Assembly (NCBI GenBank): GCA_028751875.1
Contig: CM054138.1
Location: 39,593,725 to 39,657,724 of the forward strand
DNA: 64,000 nt
Reading direction: 5' to 3'
From: Rapana venosa
Taxonomy: Eukaryota > Mollusca > Gastropoda > Neogastropoda > Muricidae
Shown here: piece by piece, positions 33,671 to 45,560 of the stretch
Position numbering within the stretch: position 1 is the first letter of the stretch
How the letters are laid out: each line of letters begins with the position of its first letter
Translations under genes and position numbers: made by a program
The notes under the pieces: generated by a model
Told to the model about the DNA's origin: nothing
The model's input: only the letters and a program-made list of their open reading frames with translations
The model's database searches: none

Positions 33671-33755
33671 ATTCATTTGTATAATGTTATCATTATTGTT
33701 ATCATATAATGTTATCATTATTGTTATCATATAATGTTATCATTATTGTTATCAG
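33671..33755. repeat. 25-bp tandem repeat, about 3 copies
   Basis: The unit is approximately 'ataatgttatcattattgtt' plus 'atcat'. It is seen directly. Confidence 0.9.
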
Positions 33756-33756
33756 T

Positions 33757-34010
33757 ACCCCGACTATCATCCACGCTCCCAGGAGTAGAAGGCGGGGGCG
33801 GGGATGAAGAGGGGCATGTGCTTGTCGCTAAGAACATCTTGCGCACAGTTAAATCCTGTTCCACTTTTCGTAAGAGTAGGCCATTGTGTGCCGGTAGGAA
33901 CAGATGACAAAATTTACAAAACCGCATACACACGGGGACTGGACGTAAAAAAGCACATTAGTGCTTATTCCATTATCCTCGATATAAAAGAATAAAATTT
34001 AAAAAATTAA
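33757..34010 (+). mobile_element. SINE fragment: extra 75-bp block plus family F 3' body
   Basis: A block 'gactatcatccacgctccca' to 'catgtgcttgtcgctaag' is joined to the family F body from 'aacatcttgcgcacag' onward. The 75-bp block occurs again at 34508-34580 followed by different sequence. It is therefore a separate module or an older repeat broken by an insertion. Confidence 0.7.
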
Positions 34011-34314
34011 ATTAAAAATTGTTCTTGTTTTTTGTTTGACTGGTTAGGGTTGGGGGTGGTGGTGTTGTTGTTGGGGTTTTTTGTGGGTATTTTTTGGGGG
34101 GTGGGGTGGGGGTGGGGGATGGCTACAAGTGATATTGTCTCATAGATAAGATTCTATTCATAATTATTAGAGTAGTCACGATTGCTTACGAAGGTTATGA
34201 AAGATAACTGCACTTCTAATACATATCCCAGGCTGTTACTGCCTATCTCCCTTAGTCTACATGGCGCCCTGCGAAAGATACCCGACTCTGGCACGCTGTG
34301 GATCACTATCAGAG

Positions 34315-34320
<6 letters not shown>

Positions 34321-34352
<32 letters not shown>
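34321..34352. repeat. (CA)n microsatellite
   Basis: The CA run is seen directly. Confidence 0.95.
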
Positions 34353-34353
<1 letters not shown>

Positions 34354-34725
34354 TTTGGAAGTGAGCTCCCAAGTATGGATCGCTCTGCATTGTTGTGTCA
34401 CGGTTGATTGACTTATCTCTTGTTGCCATGGGAGCTGTGGTTGCTCCAAGGAGTGCTTGTTACCCAGGAGACTTCGGTTTATCATCTCATCTGAAAGACT
34501 AGTACCCAGACTATCATCCACGCTCCCAGGAGTAGAAGGCGGGGGCGGGGATGAATGGGGCATGTGCTTGTCGCTAAGAGAGCGGCGCTACGCCTAGACC
34601 AGCAAAGCATCTGTTGCTGCAGGCCTGCAGAGAGAAGAGAAAGGGGACGGGTTGTGCGGAGACCAGCCCCAGTAGAGAGGGAAGGCTTCTCTTGCAGTCT
34701 ACAGGCTTCCTGTGTGTCCGATATT

Positions 34726-34990
34726 TCTGTGACTCACTCGCAAGCCTGGTTTAGGCGGTCAACTCGTGATCCAGAGGTCGCGGGTTCGATCCCCGCTCGG
34801 CTCGGAGTTGTGTCCTTGGGAAAGACACTTTACTCCTATTTTCCTCACTCCACCCAGGTGTACAAGTGGGTACCAGCTCTGCTGGGAAAGTATCTGGCGA
34901 CAGACTAGCGTCCTGTCACAGGGGTGGTGAAAAACCATCATTTCGCTTAACGCTACAGAAACCGGGATAAGCTCCGGCTCTATGGGCCTT
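34726..34990 (+). mobile_element. tRNA-derived SINE with widespread metazoan-type core
   Basis: The head contains 'gcctggtttaggcggtcaac' and an intact box B GGTTCGATCCC (34783-34793). The body, 'ttgtgtccttgggaaagaca' then 'ccacccaggtgtacaagtgg', has the look of a SINE central domain found across several invertebrate phyla. Its domain name is not assigned here. Only one copy was noticed in the window. Confidence 0.7.
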
Positions 34991-35031
34991 CTGGCTCGAA
35001 CGAACATACTTTTACACTGGCAAGCCTATGG

Positions 35032-35690
35032 TTACTCTTGTTCTTTTTTTTTCTTCTTTTTTAATGGTAGGATGTAGTGCCAGTCTTCCAAGAGTAATGA
35101 TTGGGCAATATCCACACAACTATTACCCCAGACCTCACAGCCATGCATCAGTACTGGTAACACTAGTGAGTTAAACAAGTCCAGCTGGCGGGATATTGGA
35201 AGCTGAAGCTGTCTGCTTTTTCTTAACAGTGCCACCATTGCTCTCTAGCCTGGTCCTGTCCTTGCTTAACGGCTACAGTGAATAATTGTCCATTGAAATG
35301 ACAGGTCAGTTCTGCATATCAAAATGTGCCATCCTGCTCTACAATATTTCCATTTAGTGTAAGGGAATATTGGTCTTTTTTTTTCTACCACAGAATGTCA
35401 TTGTTTTAGTTTTGGAACAAAAATAAATATTAAACTGCCAATTCACCACAGTAAGCCCACAATTTATACAGCGCTTTCTCTCCAGAGTCAGCAAATATCA
35501 AAGTATCATCGGCAAATGACATGAATAACACTTTTAAGTACTCTGAAATTCTGCCTATGTCAACTGGAGTACAGCCTTTTTGGGTCAGGTGTGACGACAT
35601 ACATTGCAAGGGAGAATATCACGATATTGTGGCAGGTGACTTCCTTCTGTCCTCAGTGTTCCCCCCTTAATCATTTCTATCTATCTATCG
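35032..35690 (-). mobile_element. degraded CR1/jockey-like LINE reverse transcriptase
   Basis: Read on the minus strand, fragments include LFMSFADDTLIFADSGEKAL (active-site FADD), KLWAYCGELAV, and 35 kb-end LPISRQLDLFNSLVLPVL then MHGCEVWG. Several stops and shifts lie between them. It is a decayed copy lacking endonuclease and 5' end. Confidence 0.8.
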
Positions 35691-35819
35691 AATGTCAGGT
35701 CAGAGAATCCCTCTGCTACTGGTAACCATGTAACCCAGTACCACCTGCCACATGTGGGGAGTAAACCCAACCAAAAAATCCGACCTGGAGAGGGATGGGC
35801 TCCGCCAGGTTTGATTTGC

Positions 35820-38794
35820 CCAAGACACACCTATGACAAAGACAGCCAGAATCTCCATACCGGATCGGTCGTCGCCGGGTTACCAAGGACCGCGCCTTCT
35901 GTTGCTCATCAGGACAATGTCGAAAGTATGCTACTGATGTAAAACGCAGCAAAATTCGTGCCAGACACAACACCATCATTGGCACATGGAATGTACGAAC
36001 ACAAGAGCTGCAGGCAAAGTGGAAGAACTGACACATGAGATGTCCAGATATCATTGGCACATCCTTGGGCTCTGCGAAGTCAGGTGGAAAAACATGGGAG
36101 AAACAACGACCCAGGAAGACCACAAATTATACTACAGTGGAAAACAGGATAAACATGAACACGGCGTGGGGTTTCTCGTTCACAAAGACACCGTGAACAC
36201 CGTCATGAGCTGTCAGCCTGTGTCCAGCAGACTTATTACCATCCGCCTGAGAGCAACCCCTTTAACATAACTGTAGTAACAGGCATACGCCCCTACATCA
36301 GACTGAACAGATGAAGCCGTAGAAGAATATATGACCAGCTACAAGAGTTTCTGAATCAAACACCCAAGAAAGACATCCTCGTTGTGCAAGGCGACTGGAA
36401 CGCCAAGGTAGGAGAAGATGCATGAAAGACTGGGAGGGCGTTTGTGGGCCACATTGTAATAACCAATCAAATGAAAGAGGCTTGAGACTCCTGGAGTTTG
36501 CCAGTAACAACCACCTCCAGCTAGTGAATACACTTGGCCCACACAAGAAATCCAGAAAATGGACATGGCATAGCCCAAATGGAGAACACCACAACCAAAT
36601 AGATTACATCATGGTGAAAAGACGGTTTTCAGTCTAGCGTTAACATCGCACAGACACGAAGTTTTCCAGGAGCAGACATAGGGAGTGATCATGATCTTGG
36701 TGATGATGACTTTCCGACTACGTCTAAAGAAAATCCACAAGCGGAACAACATCAGGATCAAATTTGACCTCGAGAAGCTGAAGGACCAGAGGTATTAGAA
36801 ATTTTTCAAGCAAGGATAGGTGGAAAGTTTGCAGCACTCACTGTGATAGACTCAGACATAGATACACTGACGAATAGTTTCAATACAGCATGACTGAAAC
36901 AGCAAACGAGCTTTTTGGCAAACGCCGCCCAGTAAAAAAAACCAGGGGTTCACACCTAACATCCTAAAACTATGCGAAAAGCGTAGAGGTTGAAAAAAAA
37001 AAAAAAGAAAAAAAAAGAAAACAAAAAATATAGGGCAGCAACAAAAAAATCAGGAGCCCAAGACGGGGGCAAAGAAAAATGGATGGGTGAAAGTGCCAAA
37101 ACATGAAGGAACATCAAGAAAAGCAATAGCAAGAAAGCTATCAGCTGGTGAAAGACCGACTAGCACGAAACGAAAAAAAAGGTTTAAAAATCCAGGACAA
37201 AAATGGAATGTTCACTGACGACCGGGATATTCTGAAAGATGGACAGTATGCTCCGACCTGTATAATATAAAACCCCGCGGGAGATCCAGAAGTCCTTAAG
37301 TACCCAAAAAGCAAAGACACAGACACACCCTATCCCCGAAAGAAGTGGAAACAGCAGTCGATCGCTGAAAAAGGGGGAAGTCACAGGGGCGAAAACCAAA
37401 AATCCAGCTGATTTGGGCCCAAGCTGGGGGGGAAAAGCCATGTAACGCCCTACTAAAAATCGCAACAAGATCTGGCAGACAGGAAAATTGGCCCAAACAC
37501 CATGGACGCATCGCTCTCACACCCTCCCAAGAAAGGAAATCTAAAACAACCATAATACCGCCAATCAGCCTCATATGTCACCCAACAAGGTCATGTGAGA
37601 TAAATTGAATAGACTGAAGCCACAAGCAGAGACCATCATTGCGAGGAAAAAAGCAGGTTTTCAGAGCAGGGCGCAGCACAACAGAACAGAATTCAACCCA
37701 GAATATATGTAGCGGTACCTTCAACATCAACAAACCTATACCACTTTTATCGATTTTAAGAAGGCATTTGACAGGGGGGGCATGCGGCTTTGTGGCAACC
37801 AAAACTGTACGCATCAATGCAAACCGATCAGAGCCCAAAACAGCTGTACACGAGGCCACCGGCAGGTACAAACAACAACAACTTTGGGAGAATGGTTCGA
37901 AAAAAACTTTTGGAGTAAGCGGGCTTGTCTACCTCACCCACTTTTCAACACTCCTTGGAAAATCATGGCTGATGCACGGAAACATAAAGGGGATCAGTCA
38001 CATTGGGGGGCAGAACGACAAAACCTCCGCTTCGAAGACATTGATGGAATAGAGATCAGAAAAAGAGTTGCCCCTTACAGAACATTTGGGATAAGGCCCC
38101 AAAAACAACGGAGGGAAATCAGTGCGGAAGGCCAAATGATATAATAACACCAAAGGGCTTTACACTGAATCAGGTTAATGACCAAAAGCGGGAAACAGTT
38201 CAAAGTTTCAATCCCTGGAGCCATTGTATCAGACCAGGGATCCAAGCCCAGAAGTAGTATCAGGACTCACAGACAATAACAGCTTTGTCAAAACTAAACA
38301 CCATCTGGAGAGATAAAAATATCCATTTCCCCAAGACAGACTAATGCCCCCCTTTGTCTTTCCCCATTTTTTGTATCCCTGTGAACAGGGCCCCTGACTG
38401 AAATTTGGAGAGGAGAGTAAGGCAGTGGAGAAATCTTGGAACTCCGGGGACCCCACAAAGACCACATAAGCAACGAAAGTGGCATAACAGAATCCAAAAA
38501 ACCTTTGGGCCCCTATGAGAACCTTCAAACATCGGAAAAAGCGAAACCCCTTAAAGTGGTATGGCATGTCACAAGATCCCAAGGAATTTCAAAAACAGTT
38601 TTGCAAAGGGACTTCCAAGGAGGAAGAAGAAGAGGCAGACCAAGGAAGAGCTGGAGGATAACATCAGTGAATGACAGCCTAGAAACTCAACAAAACCCTG
38701 AGAAAGGCAGAACAGAGAGAAGAAGGAGGGAACTGGTTGCTGAGTTTTGAGGGTGCCCCCACGGTCGTCAGACACTGGGACAGATAGATAGATA
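35820..38794 (+). mobile_element. RTE-like LINE, near full-length but heavily broken
   Basis: The endonuclease part is readable: NTIIGTWNVRT (near 35960), AAGKVEELTHEMSRYHWHIL, GLCEVRWKN, VGFLVHKD, then DWNAKVGEDA, ERGLRLLEFASNNHLQLVNT and QIDYIMVKRRF. This is the type often annotated as craniofacial development protein 2-like, which derives from RTE/BovB endonucleases. The reverse transcriptase is only patchily readable between 37600 and 38160 (KAGFQSRAQ, FIDFKKAFD). The C-terminal block near 38440-38760 includes RRRGRPRKSW. It ends in (GATA)n at about 38790. From about 36900 the text is full of short homopolymers that erase the frame. Confidence 0.82.
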
Positions 38795-38830
38795 GATCTA
38801 TCTATCTGTCCCGTAGTCTGACGACCGTGG
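38771..38830. repeat. palindromic junction of two LINE tails
   Basis: The plus-strand element ends 'gggacagatagatagatag' and is followed at once by its reverse complement, 'ctatctatctgtccc'. The arms continue outward into the shared element end ('acggtcgtcag' and 'ctgacgaccgt'). Two elements therefore meet tail to tail. Confidence 0.93.
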
Positions 38831-39660
38831 GGGCACCCTCAAAGACTCAACCACCAGTTCCCTCCATTCTTCTCTCTGTTCTGCCTTTCTCAGGGTTTTG
38901 TTGAGTTCTAGGCCTGTCCATTCACTGATGTTATCCTCCCAGCTCTTCCTTGGTCTGCCTCTTCTTCTTCCTCCTTGGACAGTGCCTTGCAAAACTGTCT
39001 TTGTAATTCCTTGGGATCTTGTGACATGCCCATACCACTTAAGTTTACGCTTTTTCACGATCGTTAGAAGGTTCTCATAGGGTCCAATGGTTTGCTGGAT
39101 TCTGTTATGCACGCTTTCGTTGCTTATGTGGTCTTTGTAGGAGATGCCAAGGAGTCTCCGAAAGCATCTCATCTCCACTGCCTGTACTCTTCTCTCCAAA
39201 TCTGCAGTCAGGGTCCATATTCACAGGCATACAGAAATATGGATATGACAAGGGAGCGCATTCCAAGTGAGATATTCTTATCTCTCCAGATGGTGTTTAG
39301 TTTTGACAAAGCTGTTATTGTCTGTGCAGTCCTGCATACTACTTCTGGCTTGGATCCCTGGTCGGATACAATGGCTCCCAGGTACTTGAAGCTTTGAACT
39401 GTTTCCAGCTTCTGGTCATTAACCCTGATATCAGTGCTAATGCGGTTGGTGTTATTAGTCATCAGTTTGGTCTTCTCTGCACTGATTTCCATGCCTATGT
39501 TTTGGAGGCCTTATCCAAGTGTTCTGTTAGGCTGGCAAGCTCTTTTTCTGATCCTGCTATTCCATCAATGTCATCTGCGAAGCGGAGGTTTGTGATCGTG
39601 ACATTTATCTTCTGTAATTTGGTTTGCTGCTTGCCTTTTTGCGAGCAATAAGCTACTAGG
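38797..39660 (-). mobile_element. RTE-like LINE, reverse-transcriptase C-terminal half
   Basis: The minus strand encodes NLRFADDIDGIAGSEKELAS (active site FADD intact), ISAEKTKLMTNNTNR, FKYLGAIVSDQGSKPE, then a 133-residue end with AVEMRCFRRLLGISYKDHI, KLKWYGHVTRSQG and GGRRRGRPRKSWEDN. It is 5'-truncated just before the active site. The sequence is much better preserved than the neighbouring plus-strand copy. Confidence 0.92.
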
Positions 39661-39763
39661 ATAGATTTATACACTATTCTTGATAGGGAAAGCATAGATG
39701 ATAATAGATTAGCTTAGAAAATAGAATAGTTTTCCCTATCAAGAATACTATATAAATCCTAGT
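39659..39763. repeat. inverted repeat at the second element junction
   Basis: The arm 'tattcttgatagggaaa' (within 39672-39692) and its reverse complement 'tttccctatcaagaata' (within 39731-39750) flank a short spacer, each extended by AT-rich near-matches. It sits between the minus-strand and plus-strand LINE fragments. Confidence 0.85.
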
Positions 39764-39780
39764 TTTGCCCATGGTATGGC

Positions 39781-40445
39781 ATCTATCTATCTATCTGTCC
39801 CGTAGTCTGACGACCGTGGGGGCACCCTCAAAGCTTCAAGTACCTGGGAGCCATTGTATCAGACCAGGGATCCAAGCCGGAAGTAGTATGCAGGACTGCA
39901 CAGACAATAACAGCTTTGTCAAAACTAAACACCATCTGGAGAGATAAAAATATCTCACTTATCTCCAAGATCAGACTAATGGCTCCCTTGTCATATCCAT
40001 ATTTCTGTATGCCTGTGAATCATGGACCCTGACTGCAGATTTGGAGAGAAGAGTACAGGCGGTGGAGATGAGATGCTTTCGGAGACTCCTTGGCATCTCC
40101 TACAAAGACCACATAAGCAACGAAAGCGTGCATAACAGAATCCAGCAAACCATTGGATCCTATGAGAACCTTCTAACGATCGTGAAAAAACGTAAACTTA
40201 AATGGTATGGGCATGTCACAAGATCCAAAGGACTTGCAAAGACAGTTTTACAAGGCACTGTCCAGGGAGGAAGAAGAAGAGGCAGACTAAGGAAGAGCTG
40301 GGAGGATAACATCAGCGAATGGACAGGCCTAGAACTCAACAAAACCCTGAGAAAGGCAGAACAGAGAGAGGAATGGAGGGAACTGGTTGTTGAGTCTTTG
40401 AGGGTGCCCCCACGGTCGTCAGACTACGGGACAGATAGATAGATA
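39781..40445 (+). mobile_element. RTE-like LINE C-terminal fragment with short inverted tail piece
   Basis: From about 39833 the plus strand runs from the FKYLGAIVSDQGSKPE region through AVEMRCFRRLLGISYKDHI to KAEQREEWRELVVES and ends in (GATA)n at 40450. It is preceded at 39781-39832 by about 50 bp of the same element's tail in reverse orientation. Over 600 bp it is an inverted copy of 38797-39420. Confidence 0.9.
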
Positions 40446-40484
40446 GATGCCGTGTGGCTGTGAATCCTGGACACAAAGAATACG

Positions 40485-40931
40485 AATACGAAATTTTTAC
40501 GAATACGAAATTTTTTATTGAGGGTAAATGGATAAGCTTACAGCTTCTTTACACCATGCCCTCAGGCCCACCCACCCATTCCCTTTCCCCCAAAGAAAAA
40601 CGCAAAGGAAAAAGCCCAAAACATCTCAAATTTAAATAATTGCATAAAAAAGTTCAAGTAAATAAAAGACTCAAACAGACAAAAAACAAACAAACAAACA
40701 AACAAATGAGCTAATAAACAAACTTGAAATTATGATTTAGCACACTAACATCCATTTCAAACTACTTTCAGCAAATCCCTTCATCTCCCCATACCATCTC
40801 TAATCATGCATTTTTCATACAATTTACACACATATGTTTACATATACACATACACCTACGTATGCAGACACAACAAATATGCATAAAAAAAAAATCAAAT
40901 CGGAGAGAGCAGTCGAACAGAAGAAAGAGAG

Positions 40932-40993
<62 letters not shown>

Positions 40994-41002
40994 AGAGAGA
41001 GC

Positions 41003-41036
<34 letters not shown>

Positions 41037-44010
41037 CAGACAAGGAGGGGTGTAAATTGAAAGACATTCAATATGACTTGCATAATATGGAATACAACCG
41101 ATCAAATTCCATAGACAAAGAAAAAAATAATAATAACAATTTCAATCAAAACGTTTTGAATAGATGTCTGTGGTAACTTTTCTTAAATGATGACAGACTA
41201 CTTTTTTGCTTGAGATTATCAGGGATTTCATTCCATATTTTACCACCTGAGTATACCAAAGATGACATGAAAAGGTCAATTCTTGGGCGGGGAAGAAATA
41301 GAACACGTTTACCTCGAGAAGTCTTGACCAAAAAATTTTCATTCAGGTAGGGTGGTGCTAGATTATTCATAATTTTGTACATGAAAATACCTTTATTAAA
41401 ATGGCATTTGAGGTTAAACGGAAAAATATTTAATTTCTTGTAATCTTCAGTTTGCAAGGAAGGTTTGAGGAGTATCACTTTCAGAGAACGTCTTATAAGC
41501 TCTCAAGTCTTTTTAAGCAGTTTTTACTTGCTGAGTCCCAACAAGTTGACGCATAATCAATATCTGGCTGTATATAAGCGTAGAAAAATAACTTCCGACT
41601 ATGTTCATCAAGTAAATGCTTTATTCTGTTTAGCTGGAATATCTTTTGAGACAGCTTCTTTGATAGTTTTGAAATGTGATTTGACCAGGAAAGATTGTTG
41701 TCTACAGTTAAGCCAAGTAACTTGTGAGAATCTACCTCTTCCAATACCTTATCATAAACTTTTAGACTTCTTGACATTGATTTAATATTTTGTCTTTTCT
41801 GCCTTGTTGTTACTATCATAAACTTAGATTTATCAGGATGAAGAGCCATATGATTAAGATCAGCCCAAGAGATAAGTTTATCTATATCTTTCTGTAACAC
41901 ATTGCATATTATACTTGCATTAGTACCCTTAGTATGAATTGTCGTGTCATCAGCAAACAGTTCACAAGAAGATGAAACATTTAGTGGAAGATCATTTATA
42001 TAAATGGAAAATAAGAGTGGTCCCAGAACTGATCCCTGGGGGACACCATATGTTATAGGCATGAAAGAAGACATTGCACAGTCTTGTAAAAACTGCCTGC
42101 CTTCTATTTTCAAGAAATGATGATATAAGTCGAAGTGAAGTTGGGGATAAACCATATATCACTAATTTTCTTAGCAAAAGATCATGGTCAATTGTGTCAA
42201 AAGCCTTTGTGAAATCAACAAATACAGCACCAGATAACAGATCGTTGTTAATATTTTCATGCCACTGTTCTATAAGATTGCTTAACAGAGTATGACAAGA
42301 GTGGTTTTTCCGAAATCCACTTTGATTTGGATGAAAGAGATCATGGTTAATAAAAAACAACTGAAGGTCACTCTTCAGATGTTTTTCAAGAGGCTTAGAC
42401 AATGAAGACAGGATTGATATCGGTCTGTAGTTTGATGGATTTTTGGGATCACCAGATTTGAAGAGGGGCAAAACTTTAGCATCTTTAAAAGCACAAGGAA
42501 AACAACATTTTGCAATGGAAAGATTATAGATATAGGTAATGTGCTCAGATATTATGGGTGCCGAGACCTTCAAAATTTTACTGTCAAGATCATCTAAGCC
42601 TCGTGCATTTGATTGTTTTAAAGAACACAATTCTTTGTACACCTCATGAACAGTAATGAAATTAAACTTAAACCTCGATTGTACATTTTTAGAGCAACAA
42701 AATTTTTCTAATTCAGATAAATCGTTTAACTTTGTATTATTGACATGAATCACTTTTTCTCCCACAGAAGCAAAATGCTTATTGATATCTTCAGAGACAG
42801 ACAGTTTTCCAGAAATGGGAATAGATGTTAATGGTTTGCCAGCTAATTGATTGATTGCTTTCCAAACAGATTTTGTATCTTTTCTTGATGAGATGAGATC
42901 ACTAAAATATTGTTTCTGAGCTGCTCTTTTCATGGCTGTATATCTTATTTCTTTGTTTCTTAAATTCTGCATCTTTGCCTGTTGTTCTTAGAAGCTTGTC
43001 GCGTACTGCAATGGCTGACTTGATTCTGCATTAAACCATGGAGGTTTGTCTTTTAGTTTTACACGTTTTACTTCTAAGTGGTGCATGTTTGTCAAAAACA
43101 GAAATAAAGGTATGATACCAAGCAGAGAAGAGCTTCATCTGGGTCGGAATACTGATAAACATTTGAGAAATTGGCTTACATAAATCGGACAGAAATTCAT
43201 CAGCATTAAATGTCTTATAACTTCGGTAGGAAATATTATAGTGGCTACATCTAGGTATCTTAGCACCTTTTCGAGACCATGTCAGACATATTGGAAAATG
43301 ATCACTAAGTCCAAACTCTGGAACAGATGTTTTCTATTATATTAGTAGGATTTGATACGTAAATATGATCAATCAATGTTTTTAGAGCTAAGTGTTTTTC
43401 GTGTCGGGGTTTTAATTAATTGTGTTAAATGATATGACTCAAACACACTCTTCCAGTTATCTTGAGGTTTAAATAAATCAATGTTAAAGTCACCTAACAA
43501 AAGGATTTCTGTTGAATGGTTAGAAACATCATCCATCATAGCCTCAAAACGTTCAAACCAACTAACACGTTCTTCTGGATTTCTATACACAAAACCAATC
43601 AAAAATGATTAATTCCTTTTAAATTAATTTCTAACCAGATACTTCATACCATATTTTTCAAATTGATCCATTTGTTTGAAATTGACTGAATTGTGTAATA
43701 TGTTATCAAACCTGTTTCTAACTTGCTTTTAGCATCTTTTCTAATGATGGTATAACTGGAGTAGACACAACATTGTCTGAAACAACATCTGATAGGCGTG
43801 ATTCTGCAAAACAAAAAGCATGAAAACAATCATTTGAATTCGAGAGAACAGAACATATATCAGATACTTTATTTAACAAATGACATATATTCAAATAACC
43901 AACTTTAAATCCAAATTGTTTTAACCATTTATGAGTTTGGAAATTGTTTGCCATGTTGAGATTCTTTTTTAAAGAATAAATTGATCTAATAATTGAAAAC
44001 AAAATGCAAT
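40485..44010 (-). mobile_element. CR1/L2-like LINE, nearly complete but disabled
   Basis: Reading the minus strand from 44002: endonuclease pieces VGYLNICHLLNKVSDICSVL, FAESRLSDVV and EILLLGDFNIDLF (43369-44002), a linker with WFN near 43010, then reverse transcriptase (41992-42972) with KVLPLFKSGDPKNPSNYRPI, QSGFRKNHSCHTLL and AVFVDFTKAFDTIDHDLLL. A frameshift near 42100 leads to [19 protein letters not shown] and FADDTTIH (41493-42155), and the C-terminal domain ends at 41146 (GKIWNEIPDNLKQK). The 3' untranslated part (40485-41145) contains an (GA)n(GACA)n microsatellite and ends in ATTCGT-like repeats. At least two frame breaks make it inactive. Confidence 0.92.
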
Positions 44011-44535
44011 GAATATTAGACGAAAACCTCCTCAGTATAACAGAACCAAGTAAGCAGAAAATTTTACTTCAGGCACACACACACAAAATAGGAATTCTAC
44101 TTTATATATAAAACAAAGATATATAAACAAGAGAAAACCAGATCAAACAGATAGCTCAAACAAAATTGGGGCTGATTTGATAAATGTAATTTTAGATTTA
44201 CAATACTGCACACTGAAAACGTTCAATCTCCACGCATGAAGAAAACAATCTAGAGGAAGAATCAATCTACCAAGAACATCAAACTGATGCACATCCAATA
44301 AATCCTTCTGTTTCTGAACCATTCAATGTAGTCCCCAGCCTGTAAACTTATGCTGCTGACATAACTCATAGACATGAGGATACCACAAGTCAAGAAAACA
44401 ATTTTCAAAATGTAAGCAAGTAACAAATATCAAAACATATTTCTTTTCTTTTTATCATGAAATTATTCCTCTTGTGCTTTACGAATACACAGCCAGTCGT
44501 GGTCAGGTTGAGACACCACCTGTGGTGCCAAGTGG
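44011..44535. other. stretch between the LINE and the proline-rich exon
   Basis: The exact 5' end of the LINE is not visible and may reach about 44110. The rest could be the 3' untranslated region of the minus-strand exon at 44536-45025. No perfect AATAAA was found just after the stop; 'gaggaataattt' near 44460 is a weak variant. Confidence 0.35.
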
Positions 44536-45025
44536 TCATCTGTGAGTCCACTGGCCAGAGGGACCGTAGGGAAGCCAGCTCCGCGCGTCAGAGCCACAGC
44601 CCTGTGGTGGGTGATGAAGCCCTGGTCCAGCGTAACTCGAGGGGAAGCTGGTCTGCCTCTGGTAAAGACCAACACTTTGAAAACCATTAGGAAGGTAGTG
44701 GCTAGGACCCAGCAATCTGGGATGTGACCCCTCAGGGGCCATGCAACCAGAGTAAGGAAACTGAGGAGGGGACTGCTGGGGCAATGCGGGAATGGGGAAT
44801 GGGAAACTGTAGTGTCCACTGGGCTGGGATTGTCTGATTTGATAAGGGAATGACATATCCCTTGGAACATCATCACGACCCTCTGTGGGTCTTTGTTCAT
44901 GCATGTGTTCTTGTTGAGGATGATTCCTATCATCCTGGACCCTATTGTTACGTGCAGGCAATGGGGGGAAGTCAGCTGTTGACACCACGTGAGGTGCACG
45001 AAGCTTTCTGGGACCACTTGATACT
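44536..45025 (-). CDS. proline-rich C-terminal exon, unknown protein
   Basis: The minus strand has a strong acceptor (tgcttccattcttgtctcag) ending at 45026, followed by an open frame of about 162 codons to TGA at 44536-44538. The frame starts in phase 2 with VSSGPRKLRAPHVVSTADFP and carries PLPARNN, then a stretch rich in Pro, Gln, Ser, His and Tyr (HYSFPFPIPALPQQSPPQFP). Such composition suits a disordered tail of a regulatory or RNA-binding protein, and STADFPPLP resembles short binding motifs seen in such tails. No family was recognised. Another frame is open over the same span (from 45017), but its composition is less protein-like. Upstream exons were not found within the window. Confidence 0.5.
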
Positions 45026-45159
45026 CTGAGACAAGAATGGAAGCAGCTGAGATGTGGTTTTGTTTGGTTTTGTTTTGTTTTAAGAAGGCTGCTCAGGGTC
45101 AGTTGGACAGATAAAGAACAAACGAAAGCACACTACACAAACTGGGAAAACCAGAAAAC

Positions 45160-45560
45160 TTCTAACATCAATAAATAAAAGGAAACTAAGATATGTAGGC
45201 CAGGCGCTACGAAATCCAGATATCCACTGTATGAAGAAGACTGGTGTTTCAAGGCAAGACCGGATCACCAGATTCTCTCATCGAATCCTGTGGCATAAAA
45301 GTCCATGGAGTCGGCTGGGCCAGCAAGAGATCGGAGCAAACAGAGAAGGAGGCTCCTGTCAGTGTCACTGGGCACAGCTATACACGCTGCCGACAGGTGG
45401 AACTCTTCCCTTATGTAAGAGTCAAGAATCCTGAAAATTGTTATCTTGCCTGTTCTGTTGTATGGTTGCGAAGCTTGGACACTCAGAAATAGGACAAAAT
45501 TCAAAGAAATGCAGGAGAAATGTGACTCTGTGAACATAATTTATTTCTATGAGTTACATG
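45160..45560 (+). mobile_element. LINE reverse-transcriptase remnant
   Basis: The frame at 45430-45500 reads KIVILPVLLYGCEAWTLRN, the conserved thumb-region block of LINE reverse transcriptases. A stretch nearby (45270-45320, reversed) resembles 49155-49230 ('catgccacaggatt'), so part of this belongs to an unnamed interspersed repeat. Confidence 0.6.

Noticed and set aside
44463..45017. A 184-residue minus-strand frame overlapping the proline-rich exon
   Set aside because: It is in another register and has a Cys/His/Thr-rich composition. The register that follows the strong acceptor is more protein-like, though this is not certain.
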